A DNA stretch of 19,285 nt from Ruminococcaceae bacterium UBA737 (GCA_002297415.1 DBKZ01000098.1:315-19599); one strand, 5' to 3'. Shown: positions 1-8,291, counted from the stretch's first letter. Numbers and translations are program-made. The notes: generated from the sequence alone by a model not told the origin.

Positions 1-195
1 CACTGGGAATCCTCTTGCGCCAGCGGAACCGCCGCTTTAGGATTTTATATTTCAAAAAAATATGAAAGCAAGGTTAGCCTTAATATATCCGAAGAGGGCG
101 GAACTCTTACTGTTGACGCCGCACCTTCGGGCAAGGTCAGGCTTACGGGCAATGTCCGATTTATAGGAAATAAGGAGTTTATTTTTAATGAATAA
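1..195 (+). CDS. DapF-like amino-acid racemase/epimerase, C-terminal fragment
   Basis: The frame is open from the first base and ends at TAA 193-195, giving 64 residues of a protein whose start lies upstream. The fragment opens with HWESSCASGTAALGF. Cys6 of the fragment sits where diaminopimelate epimerase-fold enzymes carry a catalytic cysteine (E-x-x-x-C-x-S/G-G pattern). It is followed by the usual closing beta strands with GGTL and LTGNVRFIG, comparable to the GG-L and MTGPA-V-G motifs of DapF. These cofactor-independent enzymes invert an amino-acid alpha carbon using a pair of cysteines. The ESSCASGT form differs from classical DapF (GTGAC), so the substrate could be DAP or another amino acid, as in CntK-like histidine racemases. 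The end overlaps the next gene by 8 bp, which suggests co-transcription and translational coupling. Superfamily fairly likely; substrate unknown. Confidence 0.6.
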   Translation, partial: HWESSCASGTAALGFYISKKYESKVSLNISEEGGTLTVDAAPSGKVRLTGNVRFIGNKEFIFNE

Positions 196-466
196 GCATA
201 TTGAAAAAAATGAGATTTCAAATTTGTTTAAGGCGATTTTGTCGCTGAAGTCTGAGCAGGAATGTCAGGATTTCTTTGATGACCTTTGTACTAATAAAGA
301 GGTAGAGCAGATGGCTCAGCGTGTCTGCGCGGCTAAGCTTTTAATGGAGGGTAAAACCTATAATCAGGTTATTGATGAAACGGATATTTCGTCTGCTACC
401 TTAAGCCGAGTTTCAAGGTGCGTTCAGTACGGTAAGGGTTACTCCGAAATTTTAAAAAGAATATAA
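188..466 (+). CDS. yerC: TrpR/YerC-YecD family DNA-binding regulator
   Basis: The product is a 92-residue, all-helical protein. It matches the Gram-positive YerC/YecD group of TrpR-like proteins in length and in its landmarks: FFDDLCT near residues 29-35, MAQRVCAAKLLMEGKTYNQV near 42-61, and a helix-turn-helix ISSATLSRVSRCVQYG near 67-82. These proteins share the Trp-repressor DNA-binding fold but lack an established tryptophan role, and their targets are mostly unknown. The ATG lies within the last codons of the DapF-like gene (8-bp overlap), so it probably has no promoter of its own here. It is closed by a terminator at 481-516, making it the last gene of that operon. The family call is confident; what it regulates cannot be read from the window. 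Confidence 0.88.
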   Translation: MNKHIEKNEISNLFKAILSLKSEQECQDFFDDLCTNKEVEQMAQRVCAAKLLMEGKTYNQVIDETDISSATLSRVSRCVQYGKGYSEILKRI

Positions 467-480
467 TTATTTTTTATCAC

Positions 481-516
481 AGCTTTCCTTTTAATGAGGA
501 GAGCTTTTTATTTTTA
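481..516 (+). terminator. Rho-independent terminator after yerC-like gene
   Basis: AGCTTTCCT (481-489) pairs with AGGAGAGCT (497-505), a 9-bp stem with one G-U pair and a 7-base loop, followed by a T-rich tail to 516. It ends the DapF-like/yerC transcript and isolates the SipL-like gene downstream. Confidence 0.85.
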
Positions 517-581
517 ACAGGTTATATTTTTCTTTTTGATTTAATATTATTAAATAAAAAAAATAGAGAGTGTGACTTGCT

Positions 582-2108
582 ATGGAACAAAAAAATCTTA
601 CAATGCCCGTCACGGTCAATGAAACCGTGTTGAAAGAAACCGCCGAAATACCTATTGATACCGATTATACACTTCCGGATTACTGTCCCGAAATTTCAAA
701 AATACTTAAATGCAAAACCGATGTTTTCATAATTTCAAAAGGTATAAACGGTAAGAATGTAGGTATTGACGGAAATGTTCTTATAACCCTTATTTATGTA
801 AGCGATGAGGGTGAGCTGTATTCTTATGAGTATCAGTATCCTTTTAATAAAACCTTTGAGGGAACGGACGGTATCGAAAACGCGGATGTTTTCGCCGCCG
901 CGAAAACAGATTATATCAATTGCCGCGCCGTAAGTCCGAGAAAGGTCGATGTCCATGGCGCGATAAGCCTTTGCGTTAATGCACAAAAGAAAAAACCAGT
1001 TGAAATTATTTCGGATATTGACGATGATACAATAGAGCTTAAGCGCTCTGTAATTCCTGCCACAAGCCCGATAGGCTATGCCGAAAAATATGTAAATATA
1101 GAGGAAGAAACAGAAATCGGTCAGTCCTCGGACGCGGTAAGATGCGTTTTGAGATATGAGGGAACAGCAAGGATAAAGGAATGTAAGCTTCTTCCGAATA
1201 AGGCTATGCTTAAAGGCGAGCTTTGCGTTAAAACAGTCTATGCCACCGTAAACGGCAAGCAGCAGCACCTCAGTACTGTAATTCCTTTCAGCCAGCTGCT
1301 CGGAATTGACGGGTTAAATGAAAGCTGTAAGGCAAGCTCCGGCTGTAAGCTTTGCTTTTTAGAGGTTAAACCGTCCTCGTCGGAAGAAAGCAAAAGCTTT
1401 ACTATAAACGCTAAGGTTTTGGCATTTTGTAAAACCTATTGTGAAAATGATGTCGAGGTTATAACCGACGCTTTTTCAAGAAAATTTGAAACCGAATTTA
1501 AAAAGAACAGTATCAGACTCAGTAAGCTTTGCTGTGAAGTAACCGACAGAATGCAGATAAAGGATACCGCCGAGGAAAATGATATAAAAATCTGCTCTGT
1601 GTGCGATATGTGGTATTCGTCGGTAATTGAAAACCATTCCATAGAAAACGGCGAGCTTAAATTAAGCGGATTTATAAACGCCTGCATTATTGCCGACTGC
1701 GAGGACGAAGATCCCTGCATTATAGAAAAGAAAATTCCTTTTGAATACTCTAAAAAGCTTGAAATCAATTCGGATAATCTTTATTGCGAGCCTACGGTGA
1801 ATGTCTTAAGCGGCTCATATATAATCGCATCCGAAAACTGTATCGAGCTTAGATTTGAGCTTGAAATTAAAGCCGCGATTTATACAGATAATACCGACGC
1901 GGTGCTTATCGGAGTTAATATCAATTCTTCAAAGCCCGTAGAAAAAACCTCGCGCGGAGCAATGACCGTTTACTTTGCTTCAAAGGACGAAAATATCTGG
2001 AATATAGCGAAAAAATACTGCGCAAGCGTAAAAGAAATAATGCGTATCAATGAATTGACAGAAGAAACAATCGAAAATGACAGAATGATTTTAGTTCCGA
2101 TGATTTAA
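582..2108 (+). CDS. sipL: SipL-like spore morphogenesis protein (SPOCS/DUF3794 domains plus LysM)
   Basis: The product has 508 residues and no signal peptide or membrane segment. The N-terminal region (about 10-160, including ETVLKETAEIPI and YTLPDYCPEISKILKC) and a second region (about 165-300, with RCVLRYEGTARIK) have the beta-rich pattern of DUF3794/SPOCS domains. Residues 461-508 form a C-terminal LysM motif (MTVYFASKDENIWNIAKKY ... RMILVPMI). This order and length match clostridial SipL, the SpoIVA-interacting protein that helps anchor the coat to the forespore in the mother cell. The start at 582 has only a weak purine-rich site (AGAGAG, 565-570). A mother-cell sigma-E promoter would be expected, but I could not identify a convincing one in 517-581. 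It stands alone between two terminators. A generic LysM/DUF3794 paralogue is the main alternative. Confidence 0.85.
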   Translation: MEQKNLTMPVTVNETVLKETAEIPIDTDYTLPDYCPEISKILKCKTDVFIISKGINGKNVGIDGNVLITLIYVSDEGELYSYEYQYPFNKTFEGTDGIENADVFAAAKTDYINCRAVSPRKVDVHGAISLCVNAQKKKPVEIISDIDDDTIELKRSVIPATSPIGYAEKYVNIEEETEIGQSSDAVRCVLRYEGTARIKECKLLPNKAMLKGELCVKTVYATVNGKQQHLSTVIPFSQLLGIDGLNESCKASSGCKLCFLEVKPSSSEESKSFTINAKVLAFCKTYCENDVEVITDAFSRKFETEFKKNSIRLSKLCCEVTDRMQIKDTAEENDIKICSVCDMWYSSVIENHSIENGELKLSGFINACIIADCEDEDPCIIEKKIPFEYSKKLEINSDNLYCEPTVNVLSGSYIIASENCIELRFELEIKAAIYTDNTDAVLIGVNINSSKPVEKTSRGAMTVYFASKDENIWNIAKKYCASVKEIMRINELTEETIENDRMILVPMI

Positions 2109-2118
2109 AACATTTTTA

Positions 2119-2165
2119 ACTAGCCTCCTTAATTTATTACAAAAAGGGGGCTAGTATTTTGTTTA
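2119..2165 (+). terminator. Rho-independent terminator after sipL-like gene
   Basis: ACTAGCCTCCTT (2119-2130) pairs with AAGGGGGCTAGT (2144-2155), a 12-bp stem with one G-U pair and a 13-base loop, followed by ATTTTGTTT. Confidence 0.85.
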
Positions 2166-2175
2166 AATTAATATA

Positions 2176-2203
2176 TTGAAAAAATTTTTTCTTGATTTAT
2201 AAT
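2176..2203 (+). promoter_or_regulatory. Probable sigma-A promoter of the AT-rich orphan gene
   Basis: TTGAAA (2176-2181) and TATAAT (2198-2203) are separated by 16 bp. The predicted start near 2210 leaves a leader of about 70 bases before the GTG at 2281. The region is very AT-rich, which raises the chance of a false match, but the gene lies between terminators and needs its own promoter. Confidence 0.55.
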
Positions 2204-2280
2204 ATAAATGTAAGTTTTTAAAGATGATTAAAAGCTGAGCTATTTAAAAGATTCAGATTTATTAAAAAGGGGATTTTATA

Positions 2281-3075
2281 GTGAACGGCAATTGTTTTGA
2301 ATTTGATTTCGATAAAAATGGTATATTAGCCCTGACAAAAGATAATGTTTCAAGAATAAATTTTATTGTTAAGAATGATTCAAATTATCGAATATATAAT
2401 GACAAAAATAATTCTTCAACTGTTTATAATTTCATTAAGCGTAATAAAAATAATATACCTTGGGAAGTAGAGGACATTTTAAAAATTGTAACCGAGATAG
2501 ACAAACAAAATTCAACTCATCAAGCTTCTACAGGTGTAAAAAAGGATAATAAAGATTCTAAAAATAATGGCGGTCGCGAAAAGACGGCTGAATTTATTTT
2601 TAATATTGAAAACTTGTATAGTAGATTAAAGACCGGAGATGCTACATTAGTTAATGAAATTGCTAGAGCATTGTATAAAGCTGAAGGCGGAGGAAGATAT
2701 ACATTCAGCTTTGCCACAAAATTTTGTACATTCGTATCTAATGCATTATACGAAAATGATGTATACTCTATTTTTGATAAAGTAATAAATGATGTATTAC
2801 CTTATTATGCATGGGAATATTTGGGTAAAGATTGCTATTTAGCACGGACTAAAAGCAAAATCAGTAAAATATTTGGTATTGAAGATAAGAATGGTGACTA
2901 TGCGGCTTATAGAAAATTGATTGACGATATTAGAAATCGCAATAAAGAACTAACAGGGTATTTAATTTCGCGAAGAGATTTTGATCGTCTTTTATGGTAT
3001 TATTTTAAGGGAGATCGTGATATTGAAGGTCATATTTCAAGGACAACGGAAGCTCTTCAATGTATAAGAAAATAG
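2281..3075 (+). CDS. Hypothetical protein, AT-rich orphan
   Basis: The gene starts at GTG with AAGGGG at 2268-2272, eight bases upstream, and encodes 264 residues. I do not recognise a named family. The protein has a mixed N-terminal part (1-80), a charged low-complexity linker (about 84-101, rich in K, D and N), and a helical C-terminal part (102-264). The C-terminal part contains FSFATKFC (142-149), then YSIFDKVI (162-169), then a terminal RRDFDRLLWYYF (231-242). A SFATK...YPIYD-like spacing occurs in uncharacterised accessory and defence-associated proteins as I remember them, so such a role is possible but unproven. There is no signal peptide or membrane helix. The codons are clearly richer in A/T than those of the flanking genes, and the gene sits alone between terminators, which suggests recent acquisition. 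Function unknown. Confidence 0.75.
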   Translation: MNGNCFEFDFDKNGILALTKDNVSRINFIVKNDSNYRIYNDKNNSSTVYNFIKRNKNNIPWEVEDILKIVTEIDKQNSTHQASTGVKKDNKDSKNNGGREKTAEFIFNIENLYSRLKTGDATLVNEIARALYKAEGGGRYTFSFATKFCTFVSNALYENDVYSIFDKVINDVLPYYAWEYLGKDCYLARTKSKISKIFGIEDKNGDYAAYRKLIDDIRNRNKELTGYLISRRDFDRLLWYYFKGDRDIEGHISRTTEALQCIRK

Positions 3076-3109
3076 AATTATTTAATAAAGATTATTTTTA
3101 ATTTATAAA

Positions 3110-3150
3110 AGCAGTGATATTTCTTAAAAATGATATATCACTGCTTTTTT
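3110..3150. terminator. Bidirectional terminator between convergent genes
   Basis: AGCAGTGATAT (3110-3120) pairs perfectly with ATATCACTGCT (3135-3145). T6 follows on the plus strand, and A4 precedes the left arm to give a T-run on the minus strand. It serves the orphan gene (+) and the ABC transporter gene (-), which ends at 3155. Confidence 0.9.
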
Positions 3151-3154
3151 ATAT

Positions 3155-5770
3155 TTACTCACTTCTCAAAGCTGTTACAGGGTCGCGTTTTGCCGCCATT
3201 CTTGACGGGATAAGGCCTGCTATAAAGGTTAAGAACATGCTTATTAAAATTAAGATTATTGCGCCCTGAACAGGCAGGACTGCCGCAAGCTCTTCAATGT
3301 TTGTAAGATGTCTTATTACCGCGTTTATCGGAATTAACAAAAGCAGGGTTATTCCTATACCTAAAATTCCCGAGGTGAAGCCCTCAATTAAGGTTTCGGC
3401 ATTGAAAACTCTTGAAACATCGTGCTTTGATGCGCCCATTGCGCGTAAGATACCGATTTCCTTTGTTCTTTCAAGCACGGAAATATAGGTTATAATTCCT
3501 ATCATTATTGAAGAAACAACAAGCGAAATACTTACAAATGCAATTAAAACATAGCTTATAGCATTGATTATTTTTGTTACCGAGGAAAGAAGAAGTCCGA
3601 TATAATCGGTATAGGTTATCTGCTCGGATTCCTTTACGGATTTATTATAATCCTTTATAATATCGCTGATTTTTTCCTTTGATTCAAAATCCTTAGGATA
3701 AATATTTATTGTTGACGGAGAATCGATATCCGATACGCCGAGCTTTGACATATTTTCATCATAGGACGAGCCGCTGAACGCCTGAGCAAGATATGAGGAA
3801 AATTTATCGACTATCTGGGCGTCGGTCTGACCCTGAGCCTTTAACTGCTGAATATATCCGGTAAACTGCGCCTGCTGATCGGCGGGAAGATTTGCAATAT
3901 AAGCGTTTAGCTCATCCATAGTGTAACCGTCCGACTTAGGAAACTGCATACCCGTGAAAATATCCGTCTGCTCGTTTTCCTTTTGGGCTTTGACGATTTC
4001 GGTATCGTTTATTTCTTTTATAAGATGCTCTGTAAGCGAGCTTAAATAGCCTACGGTGCTTCCGCCCGACTGAGCGGCTGATTTGCTCTTTGAGCGAAGA
4101 ATTCCGACTATTTTTATTTCCTGAGAATTTTTAAGCTTATCTAAAATATAAAGCTCGTCGGAGGAATTGTCGGTGTAGGTGCCGTCGGCATTTTTTGAAT
4201 AATAATCGGTGTTTAAAAGAAGCTTGAATTTAAGGGACAGAATTTCATCGTAGGTGTAAGAGGAGGATTTCTGCTTATCAACCTTTTGTTTTTTGCCTTC
4301 CATGGCATTTTTAAGGATTTCCTTAAGCTCGGAGGAGTCCTTTAGACCTAAGGTGTACAGCGTGTAATCGCTTATCTGATCGTTTTCGTCGACGATTACG
4401 ACCGCCTCGTCATAATTTTTCGGCTTTCTTCCCGATACTACCTCATACTGTCTGTCAATAAGCTCGTCATTATCTATAAGCTCTTTCCAGACATTTGAAT
4501 TATAAAAGCCGTTCATCGAAGAATAAGAGGACTGCGTGCTTTCGGGCTTAAAGCCAAGGTCCTCAAAAACAGAGGAAGGATTTACCTTGTAACCGCTTTC
4601 GGTGTAAATGTTCATAACGGTCGAATATCCGTATTTAATATCCGAGGTATACTGCTTTAAATCGCTTTTACCGCTCTCGGCAAACTTTTTAAAGGCGGCA
4701 AGGTCATTGTTGCTCGTTCCGTTTACCATTGAGGTGATCATATCGCTCATTATATCATTGGAATAAATCTTGCCGTTCTGCTTTTTAATTTCCGATTTAT
4801 TGTCGCCCATAAGGGTCTGCGCAAGCTCGCTTATATCGGTGCCGGTCTGCTCGATTGCGATAGGGTAGCTTGAAAGCGTGTCTTCCTCAACGCGGTTAAT
4901 ATATATCTGAACACCGCTTGAAAGCGATAAAATAAGGGCTATTCCGATTATTCCGATAGAGCCTGCAAACGAAGTAAGAATTGTCCGCGCTTTTTTCGTA
5001 AACAGATTGTTAAGCGAAAGGGAAAGGGCGGTAAAAACAGACATTGAAGGCTTCTTTTGCTTTTTACCATCCTTCTTTTCGTCGGTCTCTTCCTCTATCG
5101 GGTCGGAGTCTCCGACAACCTTTCCGTCAAACAGCTTGATAATTCTTGTTGAATATTTTTCGGCAAGCTCGGGGTTATGGGTAACCATTATAACAAGCCT
5201 GTCCTTTGCAACCTCTTTTAAAATATCCATTACCTGCACGCTTGTTTCGCTGTCAAGCGCACCCGTAGGCTCGTCAGCAAGCAGTATTTCGGGATTGTTT
5301 ACAAGCGCTCTTGCGATAGCGACCCTCTGCATCTGACCACCCGACATCTGATTCGGCTTTTTATCAAGCTGATCGCCGAGACCTACCTTTATAAGCGCGT
5401 CCGTTGCGCGCTTTTTACGCTCAGTCTTGCTCACTCCCGACAAAGTCAGCGCAAGCTCAACATTTGATAAAACACTTTGGTGGGGGATAAGATTATAGCT
5501 TTGAAAAACAAAGCCTATCGTATGATTACGGTAGGTATCCCAATCGGCGTCCTTATATTGCTTTGTGGATTTTCCGCTTATAATAAGGTCTCCGCTTGAA
5601 TACCTGTCAAGTCCGCCTATTATATTAAGCAGGGTGGTTTTTCCGCATCCCGAGGGACCTAAAATCGAGACAAATTCATTTTTTCTGAATTCAAGGTCAA
5701 TTCCCTTAAGCGCGGTGACCTTTGAATCGCCGATATCGTATTCCTTAACGATATTTTTAAGTTTCAGCAT
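3155..5770 (-). CDS. MacB-type ABC transporter, fused ATP-binding protein and permease
   Basis: The product has 871 residues. Residues 1-220 form an ABC ATPase of the LolD/MacB type: Walker A GPSGCGKTT (38-46), Q-loop Gln90, signature SGGQM (143-147), Walker B ILLADE (162-167) and H-loop His198. A charged linker (225-245) leads to TM1 (about 264-286), an extracellular domain of roughly 440 residues, then TM2-TM4 (about 737-763, 796-817, 835-854). The FtsX/MacB cytoplasmic motif ERTKEIGILRAMGAS follows TM2. Such transporters act as dimers and use mechanotransmission to move peptides, antibiotics or lipoproteins, or to signal across the membrane. The extracellular part is much longer than in E. 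coli MacB (about 650 residues in total). GGAG lies just upstream of the ATG at 5770. No partner membrane-fusion protein or two-component system is adjacent, so the substrate is unknown. Confidence 0.92.
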   Translation of the reverse strand: MLKLKNIVKEYDIGDSKVTALKGIDLEFRKNEFVSILGPSGCGKTTLLNIIGGLDRYSSGDLIISGKSTKQYKDADWDTYRNHTIGFVFQSYNLIPHQSVLSNVELALTLSGVSKTERKKRATDALIKVGLGDQLDKKPNQMSGGQMQRVAIARALVNNPEILLADEPTGALDSETSVQVMDILKEVAKDRLVIMVTHNPELAEKYSTRIIKLFDGKVVGDSDPIEEETDEKKDGKKQKKPSMSVFTALSLSLNNLFTKKARTILTSFAGSIGIIGIALILSLSSGVQIYINRVEEDTLSSYPIAIEQTGTDISELAQTLMGDNKSEIKKQNGKIYSNDIMSDMITSMVNGTSNNDLAAFKKFAESGKSDLKQYTSDIKYGYSTVMNIYTESGYKVNPSSVFEDLGFKPESTQSSYSSMNGFYNSNVWKELIDNDELIDRQYEVVSGRKPKNYDEAVVIVDENDQISDYTLYTLGLKDSSELKEILKNAMEGKKQKVDKQKSSSYTYDEILSLKFKLLLNTDYYSKNADGTYTDNSSDELYILDKLKNSQEIKIVGILRSKSKSAAQSGGSTVGYLSSLTEHLIKEINDTEIVKAQKENEQTDIFTGMQFPKSDGYTMDELNAYIANLPADQQAQFTGYIQQLKAQGQTDAQIVDKFSSYLAQAFSGSSYDENMSKLGVSDIDSPSTINIYPKDFESKEKISDIIKDYNKSVKESEQITYTDYIGLLLSSVTKIINAISYVLIAFVSISLVVSSIMIGIITYISVLERTKEIGILRAMGASKHDVSRVFNAETLIEGFTSGILGIGITLLLLIPINAVIRHLTNIEELAAVLPVQGAIILILISMFLTFIAGLIPSRMAAKRDPVTALRSE

Positions 5771-5816
5771 GATTTTCTCCGTTTCTAAAATTTTTATAAA
5801 AGAATTATAGACTTAA

Positions 5817-5845
5817 AATATAACAAAATTGTGAATTTTTGTAAA
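5817..5845 (-). promoter_or_regulatory. Sigma-A-like promoter of the ABC transporter gene
   Basis: Read on the minus strand, TTTACA (5845-5840) and TATATT (5822-5817) are 17 bp apart, with the ATG about 47 bases beyond the -10 box. The -35 box lies 4 bp from the -35 box of the opposing PBP promoter. Confidence 0.6.
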
Positions 5846-5849
5846 AAAA

Positions 5850-5878
5850 TTGATAAATTCGAAAAAAGGTGTTATAAT
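5850..5878 (+). promoter_or_regulatory. Sigma-A promoter of the class A PBP gene
   Basis: TTGATA (5850-5855) and a perfect TATAAT (5873-5878) are separated by 17 bp. The predicted start near 5885 gives a leader of about 36 bases to the TTG start. Confidence 0.82.
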
Positions 5879-5908
5879 GGCAGGTGAAAAAAATTATTTA
5901 AACATATC

Positions 5909-5915
5909 GGAGGAG
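5909..5915 (+). promoter_or_regulatory. Ribosome binding site fixing the TTG start of the PBP gene
   Basis: GGAGGAG lies five bases before TTG at 5921. The following codons encode MKRLFKFS and a membrane anchor, so this non-ATG start fits a complete class A PBP. Confidence 0.85.
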
Positions 5916-5920
5916 AAGTT

Positions 5921-8236
5921 TTGAAGCGATTATTTAAGTTTTCGTGCGTTCTGATGTCGGCAATCCTTTTCATTTCTTCAATAGGAATGGTTTTTGCGGT
6001 TGCGGGCAATAAAAAGAACTCTTCAAAGGTTGACCCCTTTAACAGCGGAGATATAGTTGAAAATATCCGTAACCTCGAAATTAACATGACCTCAATTATT
6101 TATGTTAAAAACGAAAACGGAGATTGGCAGGAGTATCAGCGCCTGCACGGCGAGGAAAACCGAATTTGGGTTCCGCTTGAAAAGGTACCCAAACAGCTTG
6201 TTGACGCTTTCGTTTCCATTGAGGACGAGAGATTTTATACCCACGGCGGAGTAGACTGGAAAAGAACCTTAGGCGCTTTTGTAAACTCTATCCCCGGAAT
6301 TCATATTTATTCTACCAAGCAGGGCGGATCTACCATCACCCAACAGCTGATAAAGAATATAACGGGCGATGATTCAAAAAAAGCGACAAGAAAACTTCGC
6401 GAGATAACCCGAGCGCTCAGTATTGAAAAAATGCTCAGTAAGGATGAGATTTTAGAGGCTTACTTAAATACGATTTCTCTCGGAAGCGGAATCTGCGGAG
6501 TTCAGGTTGCGGCTAACTATTATTTCAATAAGGATGTAAGCGAGCTTTCCTTAACGGAATGCGCCGCTCTTGCCGGAATTACTAAAAACCCCTCGCTTTA
6601 TAATCCCGACAGATTTCCCGAGGAAAATAAAAAGCGCAGAATCAATGTCCTTAAAAAAATGCTTGAGCTTGATAAAATCACAATGGACGAGTATGCTCAA
6701 AGCTGTCTTGAAGATTTGGTTATAGATAAATCCCAGCAGAGCAATTTCGAAATCCCGATAAATAATTATTTCGTCGATACTCTTATAGATCAGATTATTG
6801 ACGATTTGAGCGAAAAATATAATTGCAGTAAAAATACCGCGTCTTCCATGCTTTATAACGGCGGATATAAAATTTATGCCTCTGTTGATCCCGAAATTCA
6901 GGATACTATGGAAAGCGTATTTAAAAATGTCAATAAATATTTCTCTCAGCGCTCCAAGCTCGATAAAACTAAGCATGTTGAATGCGCTATGACTATTATG
7001 GACTACAGCGGGCATATCGTAGGCTTGGTAGGCGGAACGGGAGAAAAAACCGTTAACAGAGGCGTTAACTTCGCGACCTCGCCGCGCCAGCCCGGGTCTA
7101 CCATGAAGCCGCTCGGCGTTTATTCTCAGCTTATTGATAACGGAAAGATAAATTGGTCCTCAATCTATGATGATAAACCGCTTGATAACTATTACGGCAA
7201 CGGAAAAAAAGGTCCTAAGGAATGGTACGGCTATTATGCGGGCAGAATGACAGTGAAGGACGCTTTGGAGCATTCCGTTAATACAATTCCGTGCTGGCTG
7301 TTAAAAGACGAGCTCGGAATTGATAATTCTTTTAATTTCCTTAAGGATAAGTATAAGCTTTCCTATCTTAATAAGGACGATAAAAACTTATCTTCTCTCG
7401 CTCTCGGCGGCTGTACAAAGGGAATTTCAACCGTTCAGTCGGCGGCGGCTTATGCCGTGTTCGGAAGCGGCGGAAAGTATCATGATCCGAAAACCTATTT
7501 TAAGGTTGTTAAATCAAGCAACGACGAGGTTATTTTAAAGGACGATTCTGAGGGTACGCAGGTCATTAAGTCTACCTCCGCAACGGTTATGAATAAGCTC
7601 TTGCAGAATGTTGTTTACGGCAGGCGCGGAACAGGTACCTATATTGCAAATTACAGTAAGCTTAAAACCTTTGCAAAAACAGGTACTACAAGCGAGCAAA
7701 ACGACCTTTGGATGGTTGCGGGTTCTCCTTATTATATCGGCTCGGTTTGGTATGGCTTCGATAAAAAGGAATATGTCAATAATTCAAATTCCGCCGCCAT
7801 GATCTGGAAAGAGATTATGACTAAGGTTCATAAAGATCTTGAGGAAAAGGATTTCGAATATGATGAAGAGGTAGTTGAGGAAACCTATTGCCCCTATTCG
7901 GGACTTTTAAGCGGTTCAAACTGCCAAAGAGTTGTAGGATACTATGTCCCCGGATTTGTTCCTACCGGCAGATGTGACGGTCAGCATTGGGTGCAAAAAG
8001 ATGATGAAGAATCTTCTTCGCAGTCTAGTGAGTCTCAGTCTCAGGTATCGTCTTCTTCGCAGGAATCAAGCTCGCCGTCATCATCTTCGAGCTCATCATC
8101 GTCTTCTTCGAGCTTGCCGTCATCATCGTCTTCTTCGAGCTTGCCGTCATCATCGTCTTCAAGCTCGTCGGAAACATCAACTGTTCCGAGTTTGCCTTCT
8201 TCATCGTCCTCTTCTGAACAAACCTCGACGGAATAA
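5921..8236 (+). CDS. pbpA: Class A penicillin-binding protein (glycosyltransferase/transpeptidase)
   Basis: The product is a 771-residue bifunctional peptidoglycan synthase. It starts at TTG behind a strong GGAGGAG. A short cytoplasmic tail and one anchor helix (about 8-29) precede a GT51 domain (about 75-250) with EDERFYTHGG (catalytic Glu101), GGSTITQQL (135-143) and EILEAYLN (176-183). This domain polymerises lipid II. The penicillin-binding domain (about 315-635) holds STMK (nucleophile Ser393, Lys396), SVN (452-454) and KTG (586-588), for cross-linking outside the membrane. A Cys-containing segment CPYSGLLSGSNC (657-668) is followed by a serine-rich tail (about 698-771). The tail looks unstructured and is partly encoded by 27-bp tandem repeats. 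The family assignment is firm. The symbol is generic because clostridial class A PBPs are named inconsistently (pbp1A/ponA/pbpF). Confidence 0.93.
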   Translation: MKRLFKFSCVLMSAILFISSIGMVFAVAGNKKNSSKVDPFNSGDIVENIRNLEINMTSIIYVKNENGDWQEYQRLHGEENRIWVPLEKVPKQLVDAFVSIEDERFYTHGGVDWKRTLGAFVNSIPGIHIYSTKQGGSTITQQLIKNITGDDSKKATRKLREITRALSIEKMLSKDEILEAYLNTISLGSGICGVQVAANYYFNKDVSELSLTECAALAGITKNPSLYNPDRFPEENKKRRINVLKKMLELDKITMDEYAQSCLEDLVIDKSQQSNFEIPINNYFVDTLIDQIIDDLSEKYNCSKNTASSMLYNGGYKIYASVDPEIQDTMESVFKNVNKYFSQRSKLDKTKHVECAMTIMDYSGHIVGLVGGTGEKTVNRGVNFATSPRQPGSTMKPLGVYSQLIDNGKINWSSIYDDKPLDNYYGNGKKGPKEWYGYYAGRMTVKDALEHSVNTIPCWLLKDELGIDNSFNFLKDKYKLSYLNKDDKNLSSLALGGCTKGISTVQSAAAYAVFGSGGKYHDPKTYFKVVKSSNDEVILKDDSEGTQVIKSTSATVMNKLLQNVVYGRRGTGTYIANYSKLKTFAKTGTTSEQNDLWMVAGSPYYIGSVWYGFDKKEYVNNSNSAAMIWKEIMTKVHKDLEEKDFEYDEEVVEETYCPYSGLLSGSNCQRVVGYYVPGFVPTGRCDGQHWVQKDDEESSSQSSESQSQVSSSSQESSSPSSSSSSSSSSSSLPSSSSSSSLPSSSSSSSSETSTVPSLPSSSSSSEQTSTE
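8093..8160 (+). repeat. 27-bp tandem repeat inside the PBP serine-rich tail
   Basis: Two exact 27-bp units (8093-8119 and 8120-8146) and the first 14 bases of a third (8147-8160) encode a nine-residue Ser/Leu/Pro unit, SSSSSSSLP. The preceding bases are a degenerate version. Because the period is a multiple of three, copy changes would lengthen or shorten the tail without a frameshift. Confidence 0.85.
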
Positions 8237-8291
8237 ATAATTTTCAATTATCAATTTTAAATTTTTAATTTTATAAAAAGAGTGGTGTCTA

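Noticed and set aside
517..581. Sigma-E promoter for the sipL-like gene
   Set aside because: AT-rich stretches are present, but no pair of boxes matched the sigma-E pattern well enough to report.
8093..8160. CRISPR-like array
   Set aside because: The units are directly adjacent with no spacers and are in frame within a gene.
8041..8247. Minus-strand frame encoding a strongly acidic Glu/Asp protein
   Set aside because: It is the antisense reading of the Ser-rich repeat tail of the PBP gene. There is no ribosome binding site, and the acidic composition is simply the complement of serine codons.
8237..8291. AAATTT-rich spacer between the PBP gene and copA as a terminator or mobile repeat
   Set aside because: There is no GC-containing stem. 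The weak self-complementarity is what AT-rich sequence gives by chance.
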